A DNA stretch of 64,000 bases from Gordonia terrae (lineage in GTDB: Bacteria > Actinomycetota > Actinomycetes > Mycobacteriales > Mycobacteriaceae), in contig NZ_CP016594.1 in NCBI RefSeq assembly GCF_001698225.1, positions 372,001 to 436,000 on the forward strand. The letters are read 5' to 3'. Below are positions 1-9,181 of this stretch, piece after piece. Position 1 is the first letter of the stretch. Each line of letters begins with the position of its first letter. A model generated the notes under the pieces. The model searched no databases and was not told the origin of the DNA. It saw nothing but the letters and a program-made list of their open reading frames with translations. A program made the position numbers and the translations under genes.

Positions 1-1411
1 GTCGCCGGCCCATGTCCGACATGAACACCCGGTTGGGGTCGATCCGACGACGCGTGGCGATCCACTCGTCGATCTCCGGGTACATGGCGTGGAAGTTCTC
101 CGCCGACGTGCGCGAGTCCTTGGCGGTGTAGAGGCGGCCGCCCATCGACATGACGCGGCGGTCGAGCTCGTTGAGGAACTCGGCGAGATCGGCCTTGACG
201 GGGAAGTCGAGGCAGACGTTCCAGCCCTTGAACGGGAAGCTCAGGGGCGCCCGGTTGCCCTCGCCGAAGAGCTTGATGACGTTGAGGAAGCTGACGTGGC
301 CCGACGCCTGGATGTCCTCGATGAGTGCGGTGAACTCGCCCTCGTTGCCGGTCGGGACGATGAACTGGTACTGGCAGAAGCCGCCACCGCGTCCGTACGC
401 GTTGTTCCAGTCACCGAACACGTCGAGCATGTGATAGAACTGCGCGAGATTTTTGACCTTGCCCTCGCTCGGCGGTCCGATCCGGTAGTAGGCCTCGCCG
501 ACCGCGGAGAAGCTGAGTTTGTTGGCGAGCCCGCGCGGGAAGATGTCGGGGAACCGGACCAACGGCTTGTTGTTGAACGACAGCGGGTTGTCCCGGTACT
601 TCTCCGGCAGTTCGTCGACGCGGGCGAGGTTGCCCCGCGAGAAGGTGCCGCGGCCCAGCTTGGGCGGTGCGCTGATGGTGTCGAACCAGCCCGAGGCGTA
701 CTCGTACCCGTTCTCGAAGCCGTCCTCGAGGTGCAGGTCGATGGTTTCCTGCAGCGAGCCGGTACGAGCGGTGTCGGCGATGAAGTACGCGCTCTCGGTG
801 CGCTTCATCTGGATCGTCGCCCGCAACACGATCCCGGTCAGTCCGATGCCGCCGATGGTCGCCCAGAAGAGTTCGCCGGTGGGATCGTCGGCCGAGCCGC
901 CCGGGGTCAGGGTCAGGACCCGTCCGTCGGCGACGAGGAGTTGCATCTCGACGACATGATTGCCGAAGCTGCCCTGGCTGTGGTGGTTCTTGCCGTGGAT
1001 GTCGTGCGCGATCGCGCCGCCCACCGTCACCTGGCGGGTGCCCGGAAGAACCGGCACCCACAGGCCGTGCGGGAGCGCTGCCTGCATGAGCGCGTCCAGG
1101 GAGACGCCGGCATCGACATCGACGGTGGCCGATTCGTCGTCGATGGCATAGATCCTGGTCAGTGGCGTCATGTCGATCGTGAGGCCGCCGCTGTTCTGGC
1201 CCGACTCGTTGTAGGAGCGACCGAGTCCACGGGCGATGACGCCGCGCTTGAGGTAATCCGGCTTGTCCGCGTTGTCGTCGGCCACGCGGGCCACGGCCTC
1301 GGCGATGACCTCGGGGTACGGCGTGGACAGGACATGACCCTCGATCGGGGTGGTGCGAGACCAGCCCACGAGCTTGCGGGTCGTGATCGGCAGCAACTCT
1401 TCAGTAGACAT
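1..1411 (-). CDS. dprE1: DprE1, decaprenylphosphoryl-beta-D-ribose 2'-oxidase (3' end cut by window edge)
   Basis: FAD-dependent oxidase of the arabinan precursor pathway; with DprE2 it epimerises decaprenylphosphoryl ribose to the arabinose donor used in arabinogalactan and LAM synthesis. The translation from ATG 1411 follows mycobacterial DprE1 throughout: an FAD-binding stretch with [17 protein letters not shown], then [25 protein letters not shown], and a C-terminal half with [35 protein letters not shown] and FMSDMGRR. Only about five residues and the stop lie beyond the edge. Cys400 in GWNVCLDFP corresponds to Cys387 of M. tuberculosis, the covalent target of benzothiazinones, so the drug-binding cysteine is present. 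DprE2 is not in the window and would be expected just to the left. Confidence 0.96.
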   Translation of the reverse strand, partial: MSTEELLPITTRKLVGWSRTTPIEGHVLSTPYPEVIAEAVARVADDNADKPDYLKRGVIARGLGRSYNESGQNSGGLTIDMTPLTRIYAIDDESATVDVDAGVSLDALMQAALPHGLWVPVLPGTRQVTVGGAIAHDIHGKNHHSQGSFGNHVVEMQLLVADGRVLTLTPGGSADDPTGELFWATIGGIGLTGIVLRATIQMKRTESAYFIADTARTGSLQETIDLHLEDGFENGYEYASGWFDTISAPPKLGRGTFSRGNLARVDELPEKYRDNPLSFNNKPLVRFPDIFPRGLANKLSFSAVGEAYYRIGPPSEGKVKNLAQFYHMLDVFGDWNNAYGRGGGFCQYQFIVPTGNEGEFTALIEDIQASGHVSFLNVIKLFGEGNRAPLSFPFKGWNVCLDFPVKADLAEFLNELDRRVMSMGGRLYTAKDSRTSAENFHAMYPEIDEWIATRRRIDPNRVFMSDMGRR

Positions 1412-1500
1412 CGCTAGAGAGGGTACCTGGGCGAGGTGCCCACCGACCGTCATGCCGGGGCCGGGTCCGGGAGGCGCACCGGTGGACACGAGGCCCGTCG

Positions 1501-1535
1501 GTGCCATCAGGAAACGAACCATTGACTGATGGCAC
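1501..1535. promoter_or_regulatory. Perfect 10-bp inverted repeat upstream of the AurF-like gene
   Basis: The arms GTGCCATCAG (1501-1510) and CTGATGGCAC (1526-1535) match perfectly around a 15-bp AT-richer centre. The element ends 55 bp before the preferred start at 1591 and sits between divergent dprE1 and the AurF-like gene. It could be an operator or a 5'-UTR hairpin. It argues against the upstream GTG at 1501 as the start codon. Confidence 0.5.
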
Positions 1536-1590
1536 GATCCGTGGTGGCATGCATCACAGACGCAGTCCCGCGTACGACGAGGAGTCCGGC

Positions 1591-2499
1591 ATGGAAGCGC
1601 TCAGTGATGTGACCCGTTCCGACGACGGGATCGACGAGGTGTCGCAGCGACTGCTGGCGTCGGCCGCGCGGTTGTCGCGCAATGCGCTGACGGAGATCGA
1701 CTGGGAGGCGCCGCTCGACCCGGGCAAGTACGGCTGCAGCCCGGAATGGTCGACGCTGTACGGCACCGCGTACTGGGACGAGATGACCGAGCAGCAGCGG
1801 ATCGCCCTCACGAGGCACGAGACAGCCTCGATCATGAGCATCGGCATCTGGTTCGAGATGATGCTGCAGGAGATGGTGATCCGCGACCAGTACCTCGGGG
1901 ACTACCACCGGCCGGAGTTCCAGTTCGCGCTGACCGAGGTCGCCGACGAGTGCCGGCACTCGCTGATGTTCGCCAAGACGTCGTACAAGCTGACCGGGAC
2001 CAGCTATACGCCGCACCCGCGCCTGGGTCGCTTCGGCAAGCTGTTCATGCGGGTTGCCGGCAGCGAAGTCGCCTACGCCGGAATCCTTGCCGCGGAGGAG
2101 GTCCTGGACGTGCTGCAGCGCGGGTGCATGCGCGACGACCGGGTGCTGCCGCTCGTGCGGACCGTCAACGAGATCCACGTCCTGGAAGAATCCCGGCACA
2201 TGCGATTTGCTCGCGAAGAGGTCCGCCAGTCGATGCAGGACGCCAATTGGCTTCGACGACAGTTCAGTTCGGTGATCACCGCGATGGCGGTGTCGTACAT
2301 CCTGGTCAGTCTCGTCCGTCCCAAGGCCTACGCCGACGCCGGCTTGGACCACCGTCGCGCCGTGGGGGAGATGCGCCGCAACCACCACTTCCAATCGATG
2401 GTCCGCTCGGGCTGCGCGCACCTGATGGGTTTTCTCGACGACGTCGGCCTGCTCACCCGGCCCGCGGCGCGCATCTACCGCAAGGTGCACATGCTCTGA
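1591..2499 (+). CDS. AurF-like diiron oxygenase (p-aminobenzoate N-oxygenase family)
   Basis: About 302 aa. The helical ferritin-like fold is indicated by repeated E/H metal-ligand signatures: [28 protein letters not shown] (ExxxxxRH), [16 protein letters not shown] and [18 protein letters not shown] (ExxH...E..H). This matches the AurF/DUF diiron N-oxygenase family; mycobacterial homologues are abundant but their substrates are mostly unknown. Start ATG 1591 is chosen because GAGGAG precedes it by about 6 nt; an in-frame ATG at 1549 and GTG at 1501 lie upstream, the latter inside an inverted repeat. It is monocistronic, divergent from dprE1 and convergent with eutC. The oxygenase class is fairly secure, the substrate is unknown. 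Confidence 0.85.
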   Translation: MEALSDVTRSDDGIDEVSQRLLASAARLSRNALTEIDWEAPLDPGKYGCSPEWSTLYGTAYWDEMTEQQRIALTRHETASIMSIGIWFEMMLQEMVIRDQYLGDYHRPEFQFALTEVADECRHSLMFAKTSYKLTGTSYTPHPRLGRFGKLFMRVAGSEVAYAGILAAEEVLDVLQRGCMRDDRVLPLVRTVNEIHVLEESRHMRFAREEVRQSMQDANWLRRQFSSVITAMAVSYILVSLVRPKAYADAGLDHRRAVGEMRRNHHFQSMVRSGCAHLMGFLDDVGLLTRPAARIYRKVHML

Positions 2500-2516
2500 C
2501 GGCGCGACGAGACCGT

Positions 2517-3317
2517 CTACTCGACGTTGTCCACGGTCTCATCGGCGTGCTCGAGAACGCCCGCACCGCCTTCGGCGAGTTGGGCGCGTGAGGTGTCCTT
2601 CAGTGCGACTCCCGATCGTCCGAGTTTGCGGGCGCCGTCGACGAGGGATGCGGTGATGGCGGCCGCGGTCGTGTAGTCGAGCCCGCCGGGCGGGTGGATG
2701 TTGGAGATGCAGTTCCGGTCGGCATCGCTGCGCCCCGGTCGGGGGAGGTGGGTGAGGTAGATCCCCAGGCTGTCCGCGACCGACAGACCGGGACGTTCGC
2801 CGATGATCACGATGATCGTCTGCGCGCCGAGGGCTTCGCCGATGTGATCACCCAGGGCGACCCGGGCCTGGGTGGCGATCACCGGGGGCGCGATCGAGAA
2901 CCGCGAGCCCAACTCGTCGATGAGCGCCGCGAGCAGTCCGCGTCCGTGGTCGACGAGCGCGCGCGGCGACAGACCGTCGGCGAGCACGATCCCGACGTCC
3001 GAGCCGGTCTCGGGCAGATGTGAGAGGTCGTCGGGCTGCCGTCCGAGGTCGGGTCGTCGTAGATACTCACCGCGGGACCCGGCTCTGCTGGAGACATGCA
3101 ACGCCGGCTCGATGTCGACGTCGCTGATCTGCTCGGTGAGGGCGGCGACGTCGAGTGGTTCGTGAACGGCATCGCGGGCGGCGGAGTGGGCGGCCTTGAA
3201 CTCGAGCACCCGCTGCGACGGGAGCGAGTTCCCCGCCCGGCCGAGTCCGATGCGCGCCTGTGTGGTCTGCCGCAACTCGGCCCAGGGGTCCTGCGCCGGC
3301 CGGGAGGAGGCGTTCAT
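2517..3317 (-). CDS. eutC: Ethanolamine ammonia-lyase small subunit EutC
   Basis: 266 aa. Small subunit of the adenosylcobalamin-dependent lyase that converts ethanolamine to acetaldehyde and ammonia. Family hallmarks include DPWAELRQTTQARIGLGRAG near the N-terminus, then LRRPDLGRQ, DVGIVLADGLSPRALVDHG, IGEALGAQTIIVIIGERPGL, YLTHLPRPGRSDADRNC and SNIHPPGGLDY. The ATG (3317) overlaps the eutB stop by 4 bp (ATGA), so the two are translationally coupled. It is the last gene of eat-eutB-eutC. No carboxysome-type shell genes are present, as in other actinobacterial short eut loci. B12 supply genes are not in the window. Confidence 0.95.
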   Translation of the reverse strand: MNASSRPAQDPWAELRQTTQARIGLGRAGNSLPSQRVLEFKAAHSAARDAVHEPLDVAALTEQISDVDIEPALHVSSRAGSRGEYLRRPDLGRQPDDLSHLPETGSDVGIVLADGLSPRALVDHGRGLLAALIDELGSRFSIAPPVIATQARVALGDHIGEALGAQTIIVIIGERPGLSVADSLGIYLTHLPRPGRSDADRNCISNIHPPGGLDYTTAAAITASLVDGARKLGRSGVALKDTSRAQLAEGGAGVLEHADETVDNVE

Positions 3318-4723
3318 CGGGCCACGGTCAGTGATCGCAGGGGTGAGGTGTCCAGATCGACGGGCAGGATGCGTCCGTCGGGGTCGACCATGCCGAGCCC
3401 GGCGAGCCAGGTCTCGAACTCCGGGGCAGGGCGAAGGCCCAGTGCGCGGCGAACATACAGCGCGTCGTGGAACGACAGGCTCTGATAGCCGAGCATGACA
3501 TCGTCGGCGCCCGGGACCGCGATGACGAAGGCCGCCCCGGCAACGCCGAGCAGGGTCAGCAGAGTGTCCATGTCGTCCTGGTCTGCTTCGGCGTGATTGG
3601 TGTAGCAGACGTCCACGCCCATGGGGAGGCCGAGGATCTTGCCGCAGAAGTGGTCCTCGAGGCCGGCCCGGATGATCTGCTTTCCGTCGTAGAGGTATTC
3701 GGGCCCGATGAATCCGACGACCGTGTTGACGAGCAGGGGTTCGAGGATGCGGGCCACTGCGTAGGCGCGCGCCTCCAGGGTCTGCTGATCGACGGGTTTG
3801 CCGCCGGTCCCCAGGTGAGCGTTCGCGGAGAGCGCCGACCCCTGCCCGGTTTCGAGATACATGAGGTTGTCGCCGACCGTGCCGCGATGCAGCGACCGTG
3901 CGGCCTCGTTGGCTTCGCGCAGGATCGAGATGTCGATCCCGAAGCTGCTGTTGGCCTTCTCGGTGCCGGCGATGGACTGGAACACGAGGTCGACCGGCAC
4001 GCCTTGGTCGATCATCTCGATCGTGGTGGTGACGTGGGACAGGACGCAGGACTGCATCGGAATTCCGAAGCGTTGCCGTATGTCGTCGAGCAGGTGCAGC
4101 AGGTCGGAGGTGGCGTGAGGCGAGTCGGTTGCCGGGTTGATCCCGATGACCGCGTCCCCGCACCCCATCAGCAGTCCGTCCAGGGTTGCTGCGGCGATGC
4201 CGCGGGGATCGTCGGTGGGGTGGTTGGGCTGTAGGCGGGTGGAGATGCGTCCGGGCAGTCCGACGGTCGTGCGGAATGCTGCGGAGACCGTTGCTGCCGA
4301 CGCGGCCAGGATCAAGTCCTGGTTGCGCATGATCTTCGACACCGCGGCAACCATCTCTGGTGTCAGTCCCGGTGCGACCGCGGCGATTCGGGCGGCGCTG
4401 TCCTTCCGGACCGCGGTTTCCAGGAACCAGTCTCGAAGGCCGCCGACGGTGAGGTGTGCGACCGCCTGGAACGCGCGGCGGTCCTGGGTGTCGATGATCA
4501 GTCTGGTGACTTCGTCTGTCTCGTAGGGAACGACGGGATTTTCGAGGAAGGTCGTCAGCGGGAGGTCGGCGAGTTGCCAAGCCGCAGCTGCACGTTCGGC
4601 ATCGGACTCGGCGGCGCACCCGGCGAGTTCGTCGCCGGAGCGACGGGGGGTGGCCTTGGCCATCAGGTCGACCAGCCCGTCGAATGTGTATGTCGTGCCC
4701 GAGATGGTCTGGGTGTAGCTCAT
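3314..4723 (-). CDS. eutB: Ethanolamine ammonia-lyase large subunit EutB
   Basis: 469 aa, the expected family length. TIM-barrel catalytic subunit binding ethanolamine and B12. Substrate and cofactor contacts known from enterobacterial EutB are visible: TRLQPNHPTDD (Arg and Gln), GINPATDS (Asn), YLETGQGSALSANAHLG (Glu and Ser) and VDVCYTNHAEADQDDMD (Asp). It lies between eat and eutC with 4-bp overlaps at both ends (ATGA at 4720-4723 and 3314-3317), which makes a tight operon. Acetaldehyde disposal enzymes are not adjacent, so flux must use enzymes encoded elsewhere. Confidence 0.96.
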   Translation of the reverse strand: MSYTQTISGTTYTFDGLVDLMAKATPRRSGDELAGCAAESDAERAAAAWQLADLPLTTFLENPVVPYETDEVTRLIIDTQDRRAFQAVAHLTVGGLRDWFLETAVRKDSAARIAAVAPGLTPEMVAAVSKIMRNQDLILAASAATVSAAFRTTVGLPGRISTRLQPNHPTDDPRGIAAATLDGLLMGCGDAVIGINPATDSPHATSDLLHLLDDIRQRFGIPMQSCVLSHVTTTIEMIDQGVPVDLVFQSIAGTEKANSSFGIDISILREANEAARSLHRGTVGDNLMYLETGQGSALSANAHLGTGGKPVDQQTLEARAYAVARILEPLLVNTVVGFIGPEYLYDGKQIIRAGLEDHFCGKILGLPMGVDVCYTNHAEADQDDMDTLLTLLGVAGAAFVIAVPGADDVMLGYQSLSFHDALYVRRALGLRPAPEFETWLAGLGMVDPDGRILPVDLDTSPLRSLTVAR

Positions 4724-6162
4724 CGGAGATCCTCCTCGGCTTCGGCGAGGGCGGCGAACTCCTCGTCAGGAGAGTTGGCCACCAGGTGATGGCGGCTGTA
4801 CAGCGCGAAGTACAGCATGAACAAGGCGAACACACCGAGGCAGCACAATGCTGCGACCACGTCGACCAGGAACGTCGCGATGACGGCGATCAGTGCGACG
4901 ACGAGGGCGAAGCCGGTGGTGACGACGCCACCGGGGGTGCGGTAGGGGCGATTCATGTCGGGTTCCCGCCGCCGCAGGATGATGTGACTGACCATCATCA
5001 GCACGTAGCTCGACGCCGCGCCGAAAACGGCCATGTTCAGCAGCAGGTCACCTTTCCCGGTCAGCGACAGCAGGAAACCGATGATGCCGGGCACGATCAG
5101 CGCCAGGGTCGGCGCCTTGCGCTTGTTGGTCACCGACAACACGGGCGGCAGATAACCTGCGCGCGAGAGCGCGAACAACTGTCGCGAGTATGCGTAGATG
5201 ATCGAGAAGAAGCTCGCGATCAGCCCGGCCAGTCCGATGTAGTTGACCACCTTCGCCATCGACGAATCCCCGAGTGCCTCGACGAGCGGATTGCCCGACT
5301 CCGACATCGGCCCTGCGCCACCCGCGCCGGTGGTGAGGAACAGCACGGTCACGCAGGTGACGAGCAGAACGCTGATCGCGGCGATGATGCCCCGCGGCAC
5401 GTTGCGTTCGGGATCGGCGGCCTCCTCGGCTGCGAGCGGCACGCCCTCGATGGCCAGGAAGAACCAGATCGCGAACGGAATCGCCGCCCAGATGCCGAGG
5501 TAACCGAACGGCAGGAACGATGACGCCCCGGCTGCGTCGGTCGGTGCGATGTCGGTGAGATTGCCGACCTCGAAGTGCCCGATCGCGGTGATCGCGAAGA
5601 TCACCAGGCCGATCAGCGCAATCGCGGTGATCGCGAACATCACCTTCAATGCCTCACCGGCGCCCGACAGGTGAATCCCGATGAAGATCGCATAGACGGC
5701 CAGATAGACCCACCAACCGTCGGTGATCCCGAACAGGTTCAATGATTCGACGTAGGCGCCGATGAACGTGGCAATCGCGGCCGGTGCGATCGAGTACTCG
5801 ATCAAAATCGCTGTGCCCGTGGCGAAGCCGCCCCATGGACCGAGGGCGCGGCGCGCGAACGTGTAACCGCCACCGGCCGCGGGGAGGGCCGAGGACAGTT
5901 CTGCCATTCCCAGCACGAGGCACAGGTACATGGCCGCGATCACCACCGCGGCGATCGCGAGCCCGCCGAAACCGCCCTGTGCCAGTCCGAAATTCCACCC
6001 CGAGTAGTCGCCGGAGACCACGTAACTCACGCCCAGGCCGGCGAGCAGCAACCACCCCGCGGTCCCGCCCTTGAGCTGGCGTCTTGCCAGATAGTCCGGA
6101 GACTCCGAATGGCTGTCCGCACCCCCGGCGTGGTGCGCGCTCGCCGAATCGTCGATGGCCAT
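4720..6162 (-). CDS. eat: Ethanolamine permease (APC superfamily)
   Basis: 480 aa. About 12 hydrophobic segments follow a short polar N-terminus. The pattern is that of the ethanolamine permease branch of amino acid/polyamine/organocation transporters: YLARRQLKGGTAGWLLLAGL, GDYSGWNFGLAQGGFGG (TM1), MAELSSALPAAGGGYTFARR, AIPFAIWFFLAIEGVPLAAE and YSRQLFALSRAGYLPP. It supplies ethanolamine to EutBC and is the first gene of the operon. ATG 6162 has AAGGGAGG 6 nt upstream. A TetR-type gene lies further upstream on the same strand and is the obvious candidate regulator, but this is inference. Confidence 0.93.
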   Translation of the reverse strand: MAIDDSASAHHAGGADSHSESPDYLARRQLKGGTAGWLLLAGLGVSYVVSGDYSGWNFGLAQGGFGGLAIAAVVIAAMYLCLVLGMAELSSALPAAGGGYTFARRALGPWGGFATGTAILIEYSIAPAAIATFIGAYVESLNLFGITDGWWVYLAVYAIFIGIHLSGAGEALKVMFAITAIALIGLVIFAITAIGHFEVGNLTDIAPTDAAGASSFLPFGYLGIWAAIPFAIWFFLAIEGVPLAAEEAADPERNVPRGIIAAISVLLVTCVTVLFLTTGAGGAGPMSESGNPLVEALGDSSMAKVVNYIGLAGLIASFFSIIYAYSRQLFALSRAGYLPPVLSVTNKRKAPTLALIVPGIIGFLLSLTGKGDLLLNMAVFGAASSYVLMMVSHIILRRREPDMNRPYRTPGGVVTTGFALVVALIAVIATFLVDVVAALCCLGVFALFMLYFALYSRHHLVANSPDEEFAALAEAEEDLR

Positions 6163-6248
6163 GATGGCCTCCCTTTACTCAGGGGCCAGCCACTCGGTGC
6201 TCCGGGCAACTCTGGTCCAAGAAGATGTGACGCCCGACACTAAGTCGC

Positions 6249-6258
6249 GCAACGTTGC
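6249..6258. promoter_or_regulatory. GCAACGTTGC palindrome upstream of eat
   Basis: A perfect 10-bp palindrome about 87 bp upstream of the eat start, inside the 221-bp gap between the TetR gene and the eut operon. It may be an operator for the eut operon. The gap otherwise shows no ORF with plausible coding character and no clear terminator. Confidence 0.25.
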
Positions 6259-6383
6259 AACCGAGTTGGCCAGGTTGATCACCTACCCGACCGGCCAGGT
6301 CGATCGGCCTGCGCACCCTGCCCGCGCCACGGCGGGTCGCAGGGCCCACCTGTTCTGACGGACCAGGGTCGACGGGCCGCGGT

Positions 6384-7010
6384 TCAGGAATCGTGACGCG
6401 GGGGAGTGATGATCGCGGCGTTGACCAACGACAGCAGGTCCTCGACCCTGATGCCGTCGGGCAGCTCGGTGGCGAAGTCGGTCTCCAGCGAGGCCAGCCC
6501 GTGCGCCATCGCGAAGGTCGCGATCGCGATGAGATTGCCGGGCACTCCGCCGCCCCAGCCGTCATCCGCGGCGTCGGAGACCGTGCGCATGTGGAGTTCC
6601 CACGCCCGTGCCCGCGCCGCGACCAGCTCCGGGGCCTTGTTGTCGACCAGGCGTGAACCCATCATCAGGCCGACCGCGGCGCGGTGGTCGCGCGCGAACC
6701 GGACGTAGACCTGGCCCAGAGTGGCCACCGCCTCTCCGAGCGGCGCATTGCCGGGCAGCTGTTCGAGCGCACGGGTGTGCTCGGCGTGCAGGGTGTCGAA
6801 CCCCTGCACGGCCACCGCCGTGAACAGCGCACGGCGATCGGCGAAGTGGTGGGCCACCGACTGATGGGTGATTCCCACGCGGCGAGCGATGGCGCGGAGG
6901 CTCGCCTTCTCCGGACCGGCCTCGTCGAGCTCGGCGACGGCCGCGACGAGCAGCGCCTCCCGGACCTCGGGTGTGGTCCGGCGTCGGATCGGGCAAGCCG
7001 GCTTCTGCAT
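6384..7010 (-). CDS. TetR/AcrR family transcriptional regulator
   Basis: 208 aa from ATG 7010. The N-terminal HTH reads REALLVAAVAELDEAGPEKA, SLRAIARRVGITHQSVAHHF and ADRRALFTAVAVQGFDTL, with typical TetR helix 2-3 spacing. The C-terminal ligand domain resembles the TetR_C WHG group (LGQVYVRFARDHRAAVGLMM). An upstream in-frame start at 7082 would add 24 non-conserved residues. A CATAAT -10-like hexamer (7018-7023) ends 7 nt before ATG 7010, which fits a leaderless transcript and supports this start. It lies directly upstream of eat-eutBC on the same strand and next to the siderophore operon, so its target is uncertain. Confidence 0.9.
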   Translation of the reverse strand: MQKPACPIRRRTTPEVREALLVAAVAELDEAGPEKASLRAIARRVGITHQSVAHHFADRRALFTAVAVQGFDTLHAEHTRALEQLPGNAPLGEAVATLGQVYVRFARDHRAAVGLMMGSRLVDNKAPELVAARARAWELHMRTVSDAADDGWGGGVPGNLIAIATFAMAHGLASLETDFATELPDGIRVEDLLSLVNAAIITPPRHDS

Positions 7011-7113
7011 GTCCGCGATTATGTCCCACCCATGCGGGTGAGTTGGCGGACTCGAGGTCGCCGGGGCACGTGCTCGAGGCACGTCTCGGACCCCTCACTG
7101 CCGCCACGACCCG

Positions 7114-7132
7114 TTAGGTTAGGATGCGCTAA
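7114..7132 (+). promoter_or_regulatory. IdeR/DtxR iron box
   Basis: TTAGGTTAGGATGCGCTAA matches 15 of 19 positions of the DtxR/IdeR consensus TTAGGTTAGGCTAACCTAA, with the left half perfect. It overlaps a TAGGAT -10-like hexamer (7120-7125) and lies 64 bp before the siderophore lipoprotein start, so Fe-IdeR binding should block initiation. This predicts iron-repressed expression of the whole 7197-11958 operon. Confidence 0.85.
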
Positions 7133-7196
7133 CTGGCAGGGTCGGGGTTGACCGGTGCCGCTCTCGGCAGCGCCGATTCGTGAAAGGGCTTGTTGC

Positions 7197-8117
7197 ATGC
7201 GTGCGTCCGTGGTTCGACGTGGAGTGGTGCTGGCGGCGGCGATCGTCGTGGGATTGGCGGGGTGCTCGTCTCAGTCGGACGGCGAGGACGACTCGGCTGC
7301 CGGTGGCGGAACACAGAGTGTGGAGCATGCCCGGGGCACGGCAGACGTTCCGAAGAATCCGCAGCGGGTCGTCGTGCTCGAGCCGGTGGAACTGGATACC
7401 GCGGTCGCGCTCGGGGTGACGCCGGTGGGCGCCGCGGTGGCCAGCAACGTGGCGGGGATTCCGAAGTATCTGGGCGTCGATGGGGTGGAGCCGGTCGGAA
7501 CGGTGCCGGAACCCGATCTGGAATCGATCGCCGCCTTGAAGCCGGACCTGATCCTGGGTACCGAGTCTCGTCATTCCAAACTGTACGACCAGCTCGAGTC
7601 GATCGCGCCGACGGTCTTCATGGCGTCGCAGGCGGACCCCTGGCAGGAGAACGTCCTCCTGGTCGGGCAGGCGTTGGGCCGCAAGGACAAAGCGCAAGAA
7701 TTGCTGAACGGCTTCAACGAGCGGTGCGCCCAGATCAAGGACACGTATGACGTCGAGGGCGAGACAGCGAATCTGATCCGGCCGCGCGACGAGACGACAC
7801 TGAGCCTGTACGGACCGACCAGCTTCGCCGGCGGGACCCTGCAGTGTGTGGGGTACACGATCCCCGACCGCGAATGGGAAGACGGTCTGCAGGCCGACAT
7901 CTCGCCGGAGAACATCCGGCAGGCGGTGGCCGACGACGTGTTCATCACGACGAGTGATGTCGACGACCCGTCGACGATCCCTGCTGCCATCACCCAGAAC
8001 CGGGCTGCGTTTCCGTCGGTGACATTGGTGGACACCAGCTATTGGATCTCGGGAGTCGGGCTCAAGGGCGGCGCACTTGTTCTCGACGACATCGAGCGGT
8101 TCCTCCAGAAACCCTGA
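7197..8117 (+). CDS. Iron-siderophore ABC transporter substrate-binding lipoprotein
   Basis: 306 aa. Signal peptide MRASVVRRGVVLAAAIVVG followed by lipobox LAGC marks a membrane-anchored lipoprotein. The mature part is a FecB/FhuD-type (BtuF fold) binding protein: RVVVLEPVELDTAVALGVTP, IAALKPDLILGTESRH and a C-terminal half with GGTLQCVGYTIP and TSYWISGVGLKGGALVLDDI. ATG 7197 is chosen because it begins the signal peptide and has GAAAGGG 8 nt upstream; an upstream GTG at 7155 would disrupt the signal. First gene of a five-gene operon with an IdeR box upstream. The stop overlaps the next start (TGATG at 8115-8119). Confidence 0.95.
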   Translation: MRASVVRRGVVLAAAIVVGLAGCSSQSDGEDDSAAGGGTQSVEHARGTADVPKNPQRVVVLEPVELDTAVALGVTPVGAAVASNVAGIPKYLGVDGVEPVGTVPEPDLESIAALKPDLILGTESRHSKLYDQLESIAPTVFMASQADPWQENVLLVGQALGRKDKAQELLNGFNERCAQIKDTYDVEGETANLIRPRDETTLSLYGPTSFAGGTLQCVGYTIPDREWEDGLQADISPENIRQAVADDVFITTSDVDDPSTIPAAITQNRAAFPSVTLVDTSYWISGVGLKGGALVLDDIERFLQKP

Positions 8118-9181
8118 TGTCGTCGTTGATCGACGCACCCGCCGGCACCGGCAGCGAGAACGCGGCGTCCGAACGGATGCTGCGGGCCTTGCCGACGTCG
8201 ATCGGCCTGATGGGTGTGGCGCTTCTTCTCATTGTTGCGGTGGCGATGTCGCTGATGATCGGGTCGAACTCGATCACACCGGCAGCGGTGCTCGAGGTTC
8301 TCCGGGGTGGCGGTTCGCCCGAGGCGCGGTACGTGGTCATGGAGCTGCGGATCCCGCGTACGGCCGTCGGCCTGGTGGTGGGGGCGGCACTCGGCGCCGC
8401 CGGCGCGTTGATCCAGGCGTTCACCCGTAATCCGCTCGCCGACCCGGGCATCCTGGGAGTCAACGCGGGCGCTGCGTTCGCGGTTGCGGTCGGAGTGGCG
8501 TTCTTCGGGTTGCAGAGCATTCTCACCTCGGTCTGGCTGGCGCTTCTGGGGGCACTGGTGGTCACGCTCGGGGTGTATGTCATCGGTTCGTCGGGCCGCG
8601 GTTCGGCCGACCCGGTGCGCCTCACCCTGGCCGGCGTGGCGCTGGGCGCGGTGTTCTCCGGCATGACCACGGGTATGACGCTGAGCAATCCGGATGCCTT
8701 CGAGCACATGCGTTCGTGGAATGCGGGCTCGCTGGTCGGTCGCGGGCTGGATGTGCTGGCCCCGACCGTGCCGCTCGTAGCGGTCGCCTTGCTCGCGGCG
8801 TTCGTGCTGGCCGCCGGGTTGAATGCGCTCGCGCTGGGCGAGGATGTCGCGCGGGCGCAGGGGGCGAACGTGCGCGCCCTCCGCATCGGCGTCATCGCGT
8901 CGGTGACGGTTCTGGCAGGCACCGCGACCGCGCTCGCCGGGCCGATCGCCTTTGTGGGACTGATGGTTCCGCATGTGGCGCGGTGGTTGTTCGGGGTGGA
9001 CCAGCGCAGGATCCTGGCGGCGTCGGTGGTCCTGGCGCCGGTGCTCGTCCTCCTCTCCGACGTGCTGGGGCGAATCCTCATCTCGCCGGCAGAGATTCCG
9101 GTCGGCATCGTCACGGCGTTCGTCGGGGCGCCGGTACTGATCCTGTTGGTTCGGCGGCAGAGAGCGAGCACGCTGTCATGA
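8117..9181 (+). CDS. FecCD-family iron-siderophore permease (first subunit)
   Basis: 354 aa, about nine to ten membrane segments. The FecCD signatures are clear: YVVMELRIPRTAVGLVVGAA, IQAFTRNPLADPGILGVNAG, VRLTLAGVALGAVFSG, a GPIAFVGLMVPHVARW loop that contacts the ATPase, and the C-terminal ISPAEIPVGIVTAFVGAPV. ATG 8117 overlaps the lipoprotein stop by one base. It forms a heterodimeric channel with the next gene. Longer in-frame starts upstream overlap the lipoprotein coding region and are rejected. Confidence 0.95.
   Translation: MSSLIDAPAGTGSENAASERMLRALPTSIGLMGVALLLIVAVAMSLMIGSNSITPAAVLEVLRGGGSPEARYVVMELRIPRTAVGLVVGAALGAAGALIQAFTRNPLADPGILGVNAGAAFAVAVGVAFFGLQSILTSVWLALLGALVVTLGVYVIGSSGRGSADPVRLTLAGVALGAVFSGMTTGMTLSNPDAFEHMRSWNAGSLVGRGLDVLAPTVPLVAVALLAAFVLAAGLNALALGEDVARAQGANVRALRIGVIASVTVLAGTATALAGPIAFVGLMVPHVARWLFGVDQRRILAASVVLAPVLVLLSDVLGRILISPAEIPVGIVTAFVGAPVLILLVRRQRASTLS

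Noticed and set aside
89..1417. 442-codon open frame antisense to dprE1
   Set aside because: It is a GC-frame shadow; the opposite strand gives an end-to-end DprE1 match.
1507..2490. Long minus-strand frame over the AurF-like gene
   Set aside because: Composition is that of an antisense shadow and the plus strand carries clear diiron motifs.
2517..4835. 772-codon frame that runs through eutB and eutC
   Set aside because: Its first two thirds are Arg/Pro-rich shadow of eutB; only the last 266 codons, beginning at ATG 3317, are EutC.
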